Assembly (NCBI GenBank): GCA_964450715.1
Contig: CAYVFC010000001.1
Coordinates: 1 to 64,000, forward strand
DNA length: 64,000 bases
Reading direction: 5' to 3'
Origin: CAYVFC01 sp964450715
GTDB taxonomy: Bacteria; Myxococcota_A; Polyangia; Polyangiales; JAFGIB01
In this document: piece after piece, positions 1 to 8,788 of the stretch
Layout: every line of letters starts with the position of its first letter
How positions within the stretch are numbered: the stretch's first letter is position 1
Notes under the pieces: generated by a model
Database searches by the model: none
Told to the model about the DNA's origin: nothing
What the model saw: only the letters and a program-made list of their open reading frames with translations
Made by a program: the position numbers and the translations under genes

Positions 1-52
1 CGCCCCCACCGAAACGCAAGAAGAAGAACGAAACGAGATGTGTAGAATCATC

Positions 53-89
53 AGGCCTTGCGCCAGCCCGGGAGTGGGCAAGCTCCTCC
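53..89. repeat. fragment of a dispersed GC-rich repeat
   Basis: This stretch matches the core of the palindromic element at 28431-28490 (shared GGCCTTGCGCC, then GCCCGGGA, then CCTCC) with a few substitutions. It lies just downstream of the dnaB stop, in the first 90 bases, where no gene is visible. It is non-coding and its function is unknown. Confidence 0.5.
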
Positions 90-90
90 G

Positions 91-1452
91 CTACGCGTCG
101 TACTCGTCCGGCTCTTCCATGTACTCCTGCAGGTTGTCGAAGCGGGTGTGCGTGTGCGAGAAGCTGCAGCGTATGGTTCCGGTGGGCCCCTGCCGCTGCT
201 TGCCCACGATGAGCTCCGCGATCCCTTTGTCTTTAGACTCCTTGTCGTAGACCTCGTCGCGGTAGACGAAGATGATGGTATCCGCGTCCTGCTCGATGGC
301 GCCGGATTCGCGCAGGTCCGATAGCTGCGGCCGCTTGTCCTTGGTGCCGCGGGTCTCCACCCCGCGGTTGAGCTGCGAAAGCGCCACCACTGGTAGGCTC
401 AGCTCCTTGGCCAGCGCCTTGAGCGAACGGCTGATCTCGCTGATCTCCTGCTCGCGGCTGTCGCTCCGCGACCCGGAACGCATCAGCTGCAGGTAGTCGA
501 TGATGACCAGGTCCAGCCCCTTCTCCACCTTGAGCCGGCGGGCTTTGGCTCTCAGCTCCATTAGAGAGAGACCCGGCGTGTCGTCGATCCAGATGGGCAG
601 CTCGCTGATCTCGCCCGCCGCCCTGACCAGCGGTGGCCAGTCGTCGCGGTGCAACCGGCCGGTGCGGACCAGCGACGCATCGACCCTCGCCTCGCTGCAG
701 AGCATACGGCTGGCCAGCTGCTCCTTGGGCATTTCCAGCGAGAAGACCACTACTTGCACCCCTTCGCGCGAGCGTGCGGCATTGACCGCCACGTTCAGGG
801 CCAGGGCGGTCTTGCCCATGCTGGGACGGCCGGCCACGATGATCAGGTCTCCGGGATGCATCCCGGCCGTCTTCTTGTCCAGCTGGGTAAATCCGGTAGG
901 CAATCCGGTTACGTGCTCCTTGCGCTCGGCCGCGGCGGTGATCTGCTCGAAAGCGCGGGTGACCACGCTGCCCACGTGCTCGTAGGGGTGGCGGATGCGT
1001 TCTTTGGATACGTCGAATACCCCCTTCTCCGCGTAGTCGAGAAACTGGTCGAGCGACCCGTAGTCGGCGTAACCCCGCGAGGTGATCTCGTGGCAGGCGA
1101 TGATCAGCCCCCGTACGATGGCCTTCTCTCGTACGATTTTCGCGTGCGCCTCGATGTTGGCCACCGCCGGGATGGTGTTGGTCAGCGAAAACAGGTAGTC
1201 GTCGCCGCCCGCCGCCCCGAGCTTGCCCGCGCCCTCCAGGCGGGCGCGCAGCGTCACCAGGTCCACCGGTTGACCGTCCCGGGCCAGCTCGACCATGGCG
1301 CGGTAAATGTGCCGGTTGGCCTCGCTGTAGAAGTCCTCCGGGGTGAGCAGCTCCACCACCACGTCCAGCGCGTCGTTGGAGAGCAGGACACCTCCCAGCA
1401 CCGAGGCTTCGGCTCCGAGATCGTTGGGTGGAACCTTTCCGCCTGCCGGCAC
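91..1452 (-). CDS. dnaB: replicative DNA helicase DnaB
   Basis: Hexameric 5'-3' helicase that unwinds DNA at the replication fork and loads primase. An N-terminal DnaB domain (about residues 8-110) is followed by a RecA-like ATPase core with Walker A GRPSMGKT (208-215), the IIDYLQLM Walker B region and ALSQLNR. The 453 aa length is normal and no intein is seen. It is the last gene of the prs-rplY-pth-rpsF-rpsR-rplI-dnaB operon, 43 bases after rplI. The start is odd: the first reading-frame ATG (1473, good Shine-Dalgarno GAGGGGG) meets TAG after five codons. The long frame therefore begins at GTG 1452, which has its own GGAG. The identity is certain; the start is less so. Confidence 0.97.
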   Translation of the reverse strand: MPAGGKVPPNDLGAEASVLGGVLLSNDALDVVVELLTPEDFYSEANRHIYRAMVELARDGQPVDLVTLRARLEGAGKLGAAGGDDYLFSLTNTIPAVANIEAHAKIVREKAIVRGLIIACHEITSRGYADYGSLDQFLDYAEKGVFDVSKERIRHPYEHVGSVVTRAFEQITAAAERKEHVTGLPTGFTQLDKKTAGMHPGDLIIVAGRPSMGKTALALNVAVNAARSREGVQVVVFSLEMPKEQLASRMLCSEARVDASLVRTGRLHRDDWPPLVRAAGEISELPIWIDDTPGLSLMELRAKARRLKVEKGLDLVIIDYLQLMRSGSRSDSREQEISEISRSLKALAKELSLPVVALSQLNRGVETRGTKDKRPQLSDLRESGAIEQDADTIIFVYRDEVYDKESKDKGIAELIVGKQRQGPTGTIRCSFSHTHTRFDNLQEYMEEPDEYDA

Positions 1453-1455
1453 CAG

Positions 1456-1473
1456 CTACTCCCGCTCCGCCAT
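1456..1473 (-). other. five-codon mini-ORF in the dnaB leader, in frame with dnaB
   Basis: ATG-GCG-GAG-CGG-GAG-TAG precedes CTG-GTG-CCG of dnaB in the same frame. The ATG has the stronger ribosome site. It may be a nonsense change or sequencing error at codon 6 of the ancestral dnaB start, or a genuine leader with re-initiation at GTG 1452. Confidence 0.5.
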
Positions 1474-1495
1474 CGAACCCCCTCGCACCGGTTCC

Positions 1496-1954
1496 TTACT
1501 CCTGCTTGCGGACCACGACCTTGAATTCGGCGGTGACCTCCCTGCCCAGCTTCGCCTTGATGTCGAACTCGCCGAGCCGCTTGATGGCGCCCGGCAGCTC
1601 CAACTTCTTACGGTCGACTTCTATGCCCTTCGCTTTCAGCGCTTCGCTCAACTCCATTGCGGTCACCGAACCGTACAGCTTGTCACCTTCACCAGCCGGC
1701 TTATCCAGCTCGATCACCAGCCCCGAGAGCCGTTCGGCGACCGCTTCGGCTTCCTTGGTGGTCTTGACGATGCGGGCCATGACCACCGCGCGCTCGTGCT
1801 TCAGGCGCGCGACCTGACCGCTGGTGGCCCGTACCGCTAGTCCGCGCGGTATCAAGAAGTTGCGGGCATAACCCGGTTTGACCTTGACCAGTTCGCCGGC
1901 CTTGCCGAGCTGGTCGATGGATTCGGTCAGGATCACGTCGATGTTCGAGGCCAC
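1496..1954 (-). CDS. rplI: 50S ribosomal protein L9
   Basis: L9 binds 23S rRNA and bridges the ribosome body. The N-terminal domain carries the usual pattern (VILTESIDQLGKAGELVKVK, GYARNFLIP) at about residues 7-35, followed by the long connecting helix (about 40-80) and the C-terminal rRNA-binding domain. The 152 aa length is normal. It starts 3 bases after the rpsR stop, so it is co-transcribed and probably translationally coupled. Confidence 0.97.
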   Translation of the reverse strand: MASNIDVILTESIDQLGKAGELVKVKPGYARNFLIPRGLAVRATSGQVARLKHERAVVMARIVKTTKEAEAVAERLSGLVIELDKPAGEGDKLYGSVTAMELSEALKAKGIEVDRKKLELPGAIKRLGEFDIKAKLGREVTAEFKVVVRKQE

Positions 1955-1957
1955 GGC

Positions 1958-2266
1958 TCAGACTCCCGTCGATGTGTAGGGCATCAGCGCCAGGTTGCGC
2001 GCCCGCTTGATGGCGAGGGTGAGCTGTCGCTGGTGAAAGGCGCAATTGCCAGTGATGCGCCGCGGCACGATCTTGCCCCGCTCGGTGATGAAGTACTTCA
2101 GGTTCCCGGGATCCTTGTAATCGATCATCAGATTCGGATCGGCGCAGAACTTGCAAATCTTGCGCTTCATCCCACGCCGCCTCAGGCCAAAGGGATCGCT
2201 CTGCTCGCGGCTCTCTCTGCCGTGCGATTCGTAATTGTTGGATGAGTTGTAGTCCTGTTCGCTCAT
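1958..2266 (-). CDS. rpsR: 30S ribosomal protein S18
   Basis: Small-subunit protein that pairs with S6 on the platform. The conserved core (RRGMKRKICKFC, IDYKDP, RITGNCAFHQRQLTLAIKRARNLALMPY) lies at about residues 29-98. It is preceded by a longer than usual polar N-terminus rich in Asn, Ser and Glu (about 28 residues). The Cys pair KFCADP is the type that can hold zinc in some bacteria. It lies between rpsF and rplI in the standard order. Confidence 0.96.
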   Translation of the reverse strand: MSEQDYNSSNNYESHGRESREQSDPFGLRRRGMKRKICKFCADPNLMIDYKDPGNLKYFITERGKIVPRRITGNCAFHQRQLTLAIKRARNLALMPYTSTGV

Positions 2267-2307
2267 GCTCGGTGACCTCGCTGGCTCCGTGTTGTCGAGT
2301 TATCCGG

Positions 2308-3162
2308 TCAGGCCTTTTCGGCCGGCGGCTCGCCTCCGGTCGCGCTCTGTTCCCCTGACGCGCCTTCCGCATCCGGCGCCTGCTGGGGCTCCGGCTCAGA
2401 TGCCGGTTTCTCGGGTTGCGCTGCGTCGCCCGCGCCCGCCGCCTCTGCGCCCGCCGCCTCTGCGCCAGCCTTCTCCGCGTCTGCGCTAGCCGCCTCCGCG
2501 CCCGCGCCCGCCGCCTCTGCGCCAGCCTTCTCCGCGCCAGCCTTCTCCTCGCCAGCCTTCTCCGCGTCTGCGCTAGCCGCCTCCGCGCTGGCCGCTTCCG
2601 CGCCGGCCGTTTCCGCCTCGGCGGACGCTGTTGCTTCGTCCTGCGAACCGGCGGCAGGTGGCCGTTGTGCCGATTCGCCGGCGGGAGCCTCGGCCCTGGG
2701 GTGCGGGTGCCGTTCCATCAACCCCAGACGCTGCGCGATGGTGATGTCATCCTCGAGATCGCTCGGCGCCAGCGGCTGCAGCGCGACGTCCGCAGGATCG
2801 ACCTGGATGTCGTCCATGTTCACCTGTGGATTCAGCAGGACCGTCTGGTAGCGGACCACCGGGTCGAGCAGGCGCAGGTTACGCTCGAGCTCGGCGACCA
2901 GGTCGTCGAAGCCGGCGTATCGCGCGTAGATGAACACTCCGCGGGTCGCCCCCTTGATGGGGTAGGCCAGCCTTCGCCATCCCCAGCTGTCCAGCTTGAT
3001 CAGCTTGCCCTGCAGCGTTCCGACCACGTCGGTGAATCGCTTGGCCACCCGGTCGGCCTCATCGGCACTTACGCTCGGGCGCAATATATAAATGGTCTCG
3101 TACTCGCGCGCGCGTCGCGCTTTGCTTTCCGAGCCTGCCGTGGAAACGGTTGTCTTTGCCAT
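2308..3162 (-). CDS. rpsF: 30S ribosomal protein S6 with a long repetitive tail
   Basis: The S6 ferredoxin-like core (REYETIYILRPSVS, then the WGWRRLAYPIKG region) occupies about residues 18-115. S6 binds S18 and 16S rRNA. The start is taken at ATG 3162, which has GGGGAGAATCC upstream; the frame is open further up to 3198. The tail of about 165 residues is made of Ala/Glu/Lys/Gly repeats (EKAGAEAAGAEAAS type) encoded by a 37-bp perfect direct repeat, then Pro/Glu-rich sequence. Usual S6 is about 100-140 aa, so about half of this protein is extension. Short acidic tails are known in S6; this length is unusual. Confidence 0.95.
   Translation of the reverse strand: MAKTTVSTAGSESKARRAREYETIYILRPSVSADEADRVAKRFTDVVGTLQGKLIKLDSWGWRRLAYPIKGATRGVFIYARYAGFDDLVAELERNLRLLDPVVRYQTVLLNPQVNMDDIQVDPADVALQPLAPSDLEDDITIAQRLGLMERHPHPRAEAPAGESAQRPPAAGSQDEATASAEAETAGAEAASAEAASADAEKAGEEKAGAEKAGAEAAGAGAEAASADAEKAGAEAAGAEAAGAGDAAQPEKPASEPEPQQAPDAEGASGEQSATGGEPPAEKA
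2431..2620. repeat. minisatellite inside rpsF
   Basis: GC-rich coding repeats. A 37-base unit is perfectly repeated at 2464-2500 and 2551-2587 (period 87), with shorter GCCAGCCTTCTCC units between. They encode Ala/Glu/Lys-rich blocks and remain in frame. Copy number could change by slippage without breaking the S6 core. Confidence 0.85.
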
Positions 3163-3243
3163 GGATTCTCCCCTTGGGCTGGGGCCCCGGTATAGCACCG
3201 GAGCGAGGAGTTGACGAATGCCAGCTCGTGTTTTCTCTAGGTT

Positions 3244-3831
3244 TCAGGCCTCCGGCGGTCGGCTACCTCCGCTGCGCGCGTTGAACCTGTTCATGGCGTC
3301 CTGAGCGCCCCGTTCGATGACGCAATTCAGAGCCGCCACCGCCGTGTCTAGCACATCCGGCAGCTTTTGCCGCTCGGAAGTGGAAAAATCGCTCAGGACG
3401 TAATCTTCCACCTCCACCCCCTCGGGCCGGCCGATACCAACGCGGACCCGTACGAAATCCTCCCCGCCGCAATGTTCCACGATGGACCTGAGCCCCTTGT
3501 GCCCGGCGGTTCCGCCTCCCTGCTTGACGCGGCAGGTCCCGAACGCGAGGTCCAGCTCGTCGTGGACCACGATCAGGTCAGCCAGCGACAGGCGGTAGAA
3601 CGACAGGGCCGCGCCGACCGCGTTTCCGCTCAGGTTCATAAAGGTCATAGGCTTGAGATAGGCCACCTTTTGTTCGCCGATCCCGCCCAGGCAGAACTCG
3701 GCCTTGAATTTCGACTTGAAGGCACCGCAGCCTAGCCGATCCGCTGCACTCTCCACGACCATGAAGCCGACGTTGTGGCGGTTGTCTCGGTACTTCGAAC
3801 CCGGATTGCCGAGCCCGGCTACCAGCAACAC
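3244..3831 (-). CDS. pth: peptidyl-tRNA hydrolase
   Basis: Cleaves the ester bond of peptidyl-tRNA released by premature drop-off. The N-terminal GLGNPG (residues 6-11), catalytic-His segment NRHNVGF and the FMNLSG, HDELDLAFG and GGTAGHKGL motifs are all present. The 195 aa length is normal. It starts 11 bases after the rplY stop, in the common prs-rplY-pth order, so co-transcription is likely. Confidence 0.97.
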   Translation of the reverse strand: MLLVAGLGNPGSKYRDNRHNVGFMVVESAADRLGCGAFKSKFKAEFCLGGIGEQKVAYLKPMTFMNLSGNAVGAALSFYRLSLADLIVVHDELDLAFGTCRVKQGGGTAGHKGLRSIVEHCGGEDFVRVRVGIGRPEGVEVEDYVLSDFSTSERQKLPDVLDTAVAALNCVIERGAQDAMNRFNARSGGSRPPEA

Positions 3832-3842
3832 CTCGATCTCTC

Positions 3843-4508
3843 CTATTCCTTTGCTTCCGGCTTTTTCTCTTCGGTCGGAGCAACAGCTTCGCCCTCGCCC
3901 TCGGGCTTCTCCTCGCCCTCGGCGCCAGGCGCCGCTGCTTCGAGCTCCTCTTTCTTGCGCTCGGCGATGATGGCTACCACGGTCTGGTCGGGAGATAGAA
4001 GGGTTTGCACTCCTTCCGGCAGCTTTAGATCGCTTGCCCGTAGCATCTCATTGATGTTCAGTTCGGTCACGTCGCCCTCGACGATCGATGGGATGTCCTC
4101 GGGCTTAGCCCGCACCGGGATATCCCGGAACACCACGTTCATCTCGCCTCCGGCCAGTACGCCCTTGGACCTACCGGTCGCCCGGAAAGGCACCCGTACG
4201 TCGACCGGCAGCGCGGGATCGACGCGGATGAAGTCCGCGTGCAGCAACTCGCGGGAGACCGGGTCGATCTGGACTTCCTTGGTCATCGCGATCTGCTCGC
4301 TTTCTCCCACGGAGAGCTTGATCAGCACGTTGCGGCCGTACGCGGTAGAAAGCGCCCGCTTCAGATCGACCGGGGAGATGCTCAGGGAGGTGGGTTCCCC
4401 TTTTTGTCCGTAGACCACCGCGGGCATCTTGCCGGCGCTGCGCAGGCGGCGCGCCGCCCCTTTTCCCTTTTCCGCACGAACATCACCTTTAAGTAGTTGC
4501 GTTTCCAT
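3843..4508 (-). CDS. rplY: 50S ribosomal protein L25 / general stress protein Ctc
   Basis: 5S rRNA-binding protein of the longer, two-domain Ctc type (221 aa). The N-terminal L25 domain (about 5-90) includes ARRLRSAGKMPAVVYG, and the beta-rich TL5 C-terminal domain (about 95-185) follows. The protein ends in a Glu/Lys/Pro/Ala tail of about 35 residues. Start ATG 4508. It lies 70 bases downstream of prs. Confidence 0.95.
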   Translation of the reverse strand: METQLLKGDVRAEKGKGAARRLRSAGKMPAVVYGQKGEPTSLSISPVDLKRALSTAYGRNVLIKLSVGESEQIAMTKEVQIDPVSRELLHADFIRVDPALPVDVRVPFRATGRSKGVLAGGEMNVVFRDIPVRAKPEDIPSIVEGDVTELNINEMLRASDLKLPEGVQTLLSPDQTVVAIIAERKKEELEAAAPGAEGEEKPEGEGEAVAPTEEKKPEAKE

Positions 4509-4578
4509 GGCTGCACTTCCTCGACCGATTTCCTCGATCGTTGCTGGGTGATCGCCCTGCCGAGGCTATCGGCTCTAC

Positions 4579-5520
4579 CTACACGAACAGCGAGCTGACC
4601 GAATCGCTGTGGTGGATCCTCTTGATGGTCTCGCCGAGCAGAGGAGCCACCGTGAGCACCTTGAATTTCTTGGACTCCTGCGCGGCCTTGCTGAGCGGGA
4701 TGGTATCGGTGACCACCACCTGTTCCATGGGAGAGGCGATGATGCGCTCGACCGCTTCGCCCGAGAGCACCGCGTGGGTCGCCGCCCCGTACACGGCCTT
4801 GGCGCCCTGTTCCTTCAGGGCCCTGGCCGCGTTGCAGAGCGTGCCGGCCGTGTCGATCATGTCGTCCAGGATGATGCACTCGCGGTCTTTGATGTCGCCG
4901 ATGATGTGCATCACCTCGCTGATGTTGGCCTTCTGGCGTCGTTTGTCGATGATAGCCAGCTCCGCGCCCAGCCGCTTGGCATAGGCGCGCGCGCGCTCCA
5001 CGCCGCCGGCGTCCGGCGAGACGATGACCACCCCGCTTTCCAGCTTCGGCTTGAGGTAAGCGAGAAATACCGGTAGCGCGAAGATATGATCGAAGGGCAG
5101 GTTGAAGAAGCCCTGGATCTGCCCGGCATGCAGATCGAGCGCCAGCACCCGGCTTACTCCCGCCACCTGCAGCAGGTCGGCCACCATCTTGGCCGTGATC
5201 GGGGTGCGGGGTGCCACCTTCTTGTCCTGCCGCGCGTAGCCGTAATAAGGAATGACGGCGTTGACCGAGCCGGCCGAGGCCCGCTTGAGCGCGTCCACCA
5301 TCACCAGCAACTCCATGAGGTTGTCGTTGACCGGGGCGCAGGTGGGTTGGATGACGTACACGTCCACCCCGCGTACGTTCTCTTTGATCTCTACGCTTAC
5401 CTCTCCGTCGGAGAAGCGGTTCACCTTGGCCAGGCCGAGCTGGAGTTGCAGGTGTTCGGTGATCGCCCTGGCGAGCTCGGGATTGGCGTTTCCGGTGAAT
5501 ATGGAGATGGATTTCAACAT
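4579..5520 (-). CDS. prs: ribose-phosphate pyrophosphokinase (PRPP synthase)
   Basis: Makes PRPP from ribose 5-phosphate and ATP for nucleotide, His and Trp synthesis. Motifs seen are FSDGEVSVEI, the DLHAGQIQGFF flexible-loop/PRPP segment, VSPDAGGVERARAYAKRL and the DDMIDTAGTL ribose-phosphate loop. The ATG at 5520 (MLKSISIFTGNANPELA) gives 313 aa, the normal length. The frame stays open to 5616, but that stretch would overlap the likely promoter. First gene of the minus-strand operon. Confidence 0.97.
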   Translation of the reverse strand: MLKSISIFTGNANPELARAITEHLQLQLGLAKVNRFSDGEVSVEIKENVRGVDVYVIQPTCAPVNDNLMELLVMVDALKRASAGSVNAVIPYYGYARQDKKVAPRTPITAKMVADLLQVAGVSRVLALDLHAGQIQGFFNLPFDHIFALPVFLAYLKPKLESGVVIVSPDAGGVERARAYAKRLGAELAIIDKRRQKANISEVMHIIGDIKDRECIILDDMIDTAGTLCNAARALKEQGAKAVYGAATHAVLSGEAVERIIASPMEQVVVTDTIPLSKAAQESKKFKVLTVAPLLGETIKRIHHSDSVSSLFV

Positions 5521-5587
5521 GTACGGGTGCTCCGACGCCTTCGCGGGACCGACCTCCGCCCGTCCGGGCGGCCTTTCAAACGGGCAA

Positions 5588-5616
5588 TCGCTAGCAAACG
5601 GCCATATACATGTCAA
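5588..5616 (-). promoter_or_regulatory. candidate sigma-70 promoter for prs
   Basis: On the minus strand TTGACA (5616-5611) is separated by 17 bases from TAGCGA (5593-5588). The -35 is perfect and the -10 is weak. It would give a prs leader of about 60 bases. Confidence 0.45.
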
Positions 5617-5797
5617 CCAGACCGTCCCGTGTCCCGATTAAGGGCCCGGCTGGCGCTGTCCGGGAAAATCGCCTGGGCACCAATATGGTCTTGAGCGCGA
5701 CAGGCGCTTCTGGCTAAATGGCTCGATCCAGAGCGGGGATCGGCCCCGACAGGTCCCGAGCCCGAGGCCGGGAAAGCAAGTGAAGAAAAGAGGCAAG

Positions 5798-6643
5798 ATG
5801 CCGCCAGATGTCCTTCTCGTAACCGACCGGCCGGGGTTCGAACAGAGCTGGCGCGCCGCTCTTGCCCAGGCCGGTATGCAGGTCACCGTTTCCAGCCCCG
5901 AGGCCTTTTCCGGAGAGGTTGACGGCCACGCGGCCGTGGTCTTCGATGCTGGTAGCGAGTTCTTTTCCGAGGACGAGCTGCTCGCCAACCTGGCACTGGC
6001 CTGCGCTTGCCGGATTCCGACAGCGGTAGGGCTGCCGGGTGCCAGCGCCATAGCGGAGATCGAGTACTTGCTCGACGACCTCTGTCCCGGGCTAGTCGCA
6101 CGAGGCGAGGCTGAAATCGCTCGCGTGGTCGGAGCGATCTCACGCCGTTGCGACGCGGATCGCGGCAAGCGCTTCGAGTATGTGGCCATATCGCCGCGCC
6201 CTCACGAGCTACTGGCCATCCTGGGCGATGGAACCTGCCTGCTGCTTCCGCGTCCGGTCAGCCGACTGGACAGCGGCGAGGAGGTGACCTCGATTCTGAT
6301 CGCGGACGACGCGGTCACCGCTACCTTGGAGCTGAGCGGAGGAAAGCGGATCTCCATCAGCGCGAAAGACGCGGCAGCCTCTCGACAGGTCGAATGCCTG
6401 CCGGCCGGAGCAAAGAACGAGAGTGGGGCCGCGCCCGCGCTTTCCGGTAATCTGGGGGAGCGACTGAGGGCACTGCGGTTGGCCGCCGGGTTGACCCAGG
6501 CCGAGCTCGCTCGGCGTACGGGCATCCATCGGCCCAATATCGCTCGCGTCGAGGCCGGGAGGCACACCCCTTCTCTGGAGACGTTGAACCGTCTCGCCTC
6601 GGCCATCGGAGTGCCCCCTGCGCGAGTGCTTTCGGGTGAGTAA
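5798..6643 (+). CDS. regulator: degenerate receiver-like domain plus XRE-type HTH
   Basis: 281 aa from ATG 5798 (AGAGGCAAG upstream; a GTG at 5780 is in frame). The N-terminus (PPDVLLVTDRPGFEQSW, then VVFDAGSEFF) resembles the alternating beta/alpha pattern of a receiver domain but lacks a clear full phospho-site. The C-terminus (about 215-275) is a clear XRE/Cro HTH (RLRALRLAAGLTQAELARRT, then NIARVEAGRHTPSLETLNRL). The C-terminal position of this HTH is uncommon. It is divergent from prs. Function unknown; probably a DNA-binding regulator. Confidence 0.8.
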   Translation: MPPDVLLVTDRPGFEQSWRAALAQAGMQVTVSSPEAFSGEVDGHAAVVFDAGSEFFSEDELLANLALACACRIPTAVGLPGASAIAEIEYLLDDLCPGLVARGEAEIARVVGAISRRCDADRGKRFEYVAISPRPHELLAILGDGTCLLLPRPVSRLDSGEEVTSILIADDAVTATLELSGGKRISISAKDAAASRQVECLPAGAKNESGAAPALSGNLGERLRALRLAAGLTQAELARRTGIHRPNIARVEAGRHTPSLETLNRLASAIGVPPARVLSGE

Positions 6644-6993
6644 AACCAGATAGCGGTAGGTTTGTCGAGAGCGCGCGTCTCGCCCGTTTCGCACCCCGCG
6701 TCCTTCAGTAGGGAGCGCCGTGGCCGCTCGCGGCTGGGGCTGCAACCGGAGTTGAATGCGCCTTTTCAGCGATCGTAGGGGCGTTTCTCGACGGTAATAC
6801 GTCGCCGTCCTGCCGGCGTCTATCGTGTCTACGATGTACTCTGGGAAGGGACATAATTACGAATAAGGCGTATATTTCTGCTGAATGCGGATATTATAGC
6901 CTGAAACACCGCGAAAATACAAGGTAAAAAGAATCTAAGGGAAAAAGCGATTTTACTCTAGACAATGGAACGGTAGGACGGTATGAATTAAAT
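6644..6993 (+). other. 350-base intergenic region, AT-rich in its last 150 bases
   Basis: No gene is seen. From about 6850 the composition drops sharply in GC (TATATTTCTG, GATATTATAGC, GGTAAAAAGAATC), as expected of a promoter/leader for the gene at 6994. TATTAT near 6890 could be a -10 box, but no convincing -35 was found. Confidence 0.4.
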
Positions 6994-7566
6994 ATGGCTA
7001 CAATCGGTAATTCAAAGGAGCTCTTCACGGCCTCGGAGGTCGCCAAGTTCTGTCAGGTCGATTTGAAGACTATACATAACTGGGCCGATCGAGGAGAGAT
7101 ACGCCACTTCCGCACCCCAGGGCGTCACCTGAGGTTCCGGCGGGCCGACGTGATCGACTTCCTGCGAAAGTACGGCTATCCCGTTCCCGAGGCCCTCTTG
7201 GCCGGCAAGTCTCGGGTGCACCTGATCGCCGAGGACAGGGCGATCCTGTCCAGCCTGATGCGAGCCCTTTCGCAGCGCTTCGAGGTCCGTGCGTTCAGCG
7301 ATCCGGTGGACGCGCTGGTCGCCATCGGAAATGAGCTGCCGGATGTGGTTGTTCTGGATCTGGACGGTACGCAGCCCGAAGCGGTTCGTTACATCGAGCG
7401 GCTCAAGGCGAGCGAGACCACCAAGCAAATTCGATTCGTTGCTTATACCTCGCAGGAAGCGCTCAAGGAGCGCGCGCTACAGGCGGGCGCCTCTTCCGCG
7501 GTGGCGAAGCCCGATACGGATAAGGTTTGCGAGGCCGTCGAATCGCTGGTGGGGGTCGAGGGGTAG
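6994..7566 (+). CDS. response regulator with N-terminal excisionase/MerR-type HTH and C-terminal receiver
   Basis: 190 aa. Residues 8-63 form a winged HTH of the excisionase/BldC/MerR class (FTASEVAKFCQVDLKTIHNW, then RHFRTPGRHLRFRRADVIDFL). Residues 70-188 form a receiver domain with the acidic pair AED, phospho-acceptor Asp in VVLDLDG, Thr/Ser in AYTS and Lys in VAKP, so it looks phosphorylatable. DNA-binding first and receiver second is the reverse of ordinary response regulators. No histidine kinase is adjacent. Convergent with recA. Confidence 0.85.
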   Translation: MATIGNSKELFTASEVAKFCQVDLKTIHNWADRGEIRHFRTPGRHLRFRRADVIDFLRKYGYPVPEALLAGKSRVHLIAEDRAILSSLMRALSQRFEVRAFSDPVDALVAIGNELPDVVVLDLDGTQPEAVRYIERLKASETTKQIRFVAYTSQEALKERALQAGASSAVAKPDTDKVCEAVESLVGVEG

Positions 7567-7603
7567 AGTAGAGCGCCGCGTTTCTTCGCGCCGGGCCGGA
7601 TAG

Positions 7604-8662
<1,059 letters not shown>

Positions 8663-8788
8663 CTGACCCTCCTGTGATCGTTTCTGGTTTACTACGCCGG
8701 CGTCCGTCGCTCTGGCAGGGCGACCGAGGTAAATTACCCTCGCTTTATCTGACGGGAAACCCGCTTTTCGTTCCGCTCTGACCATGGA

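Noticed and set aside
8663..8788. LexA operator upstream of recA
   Set aside because: No CTGT-N8-ACAG or Gram-positive GAAC-N4-GTTC type box could be seen.
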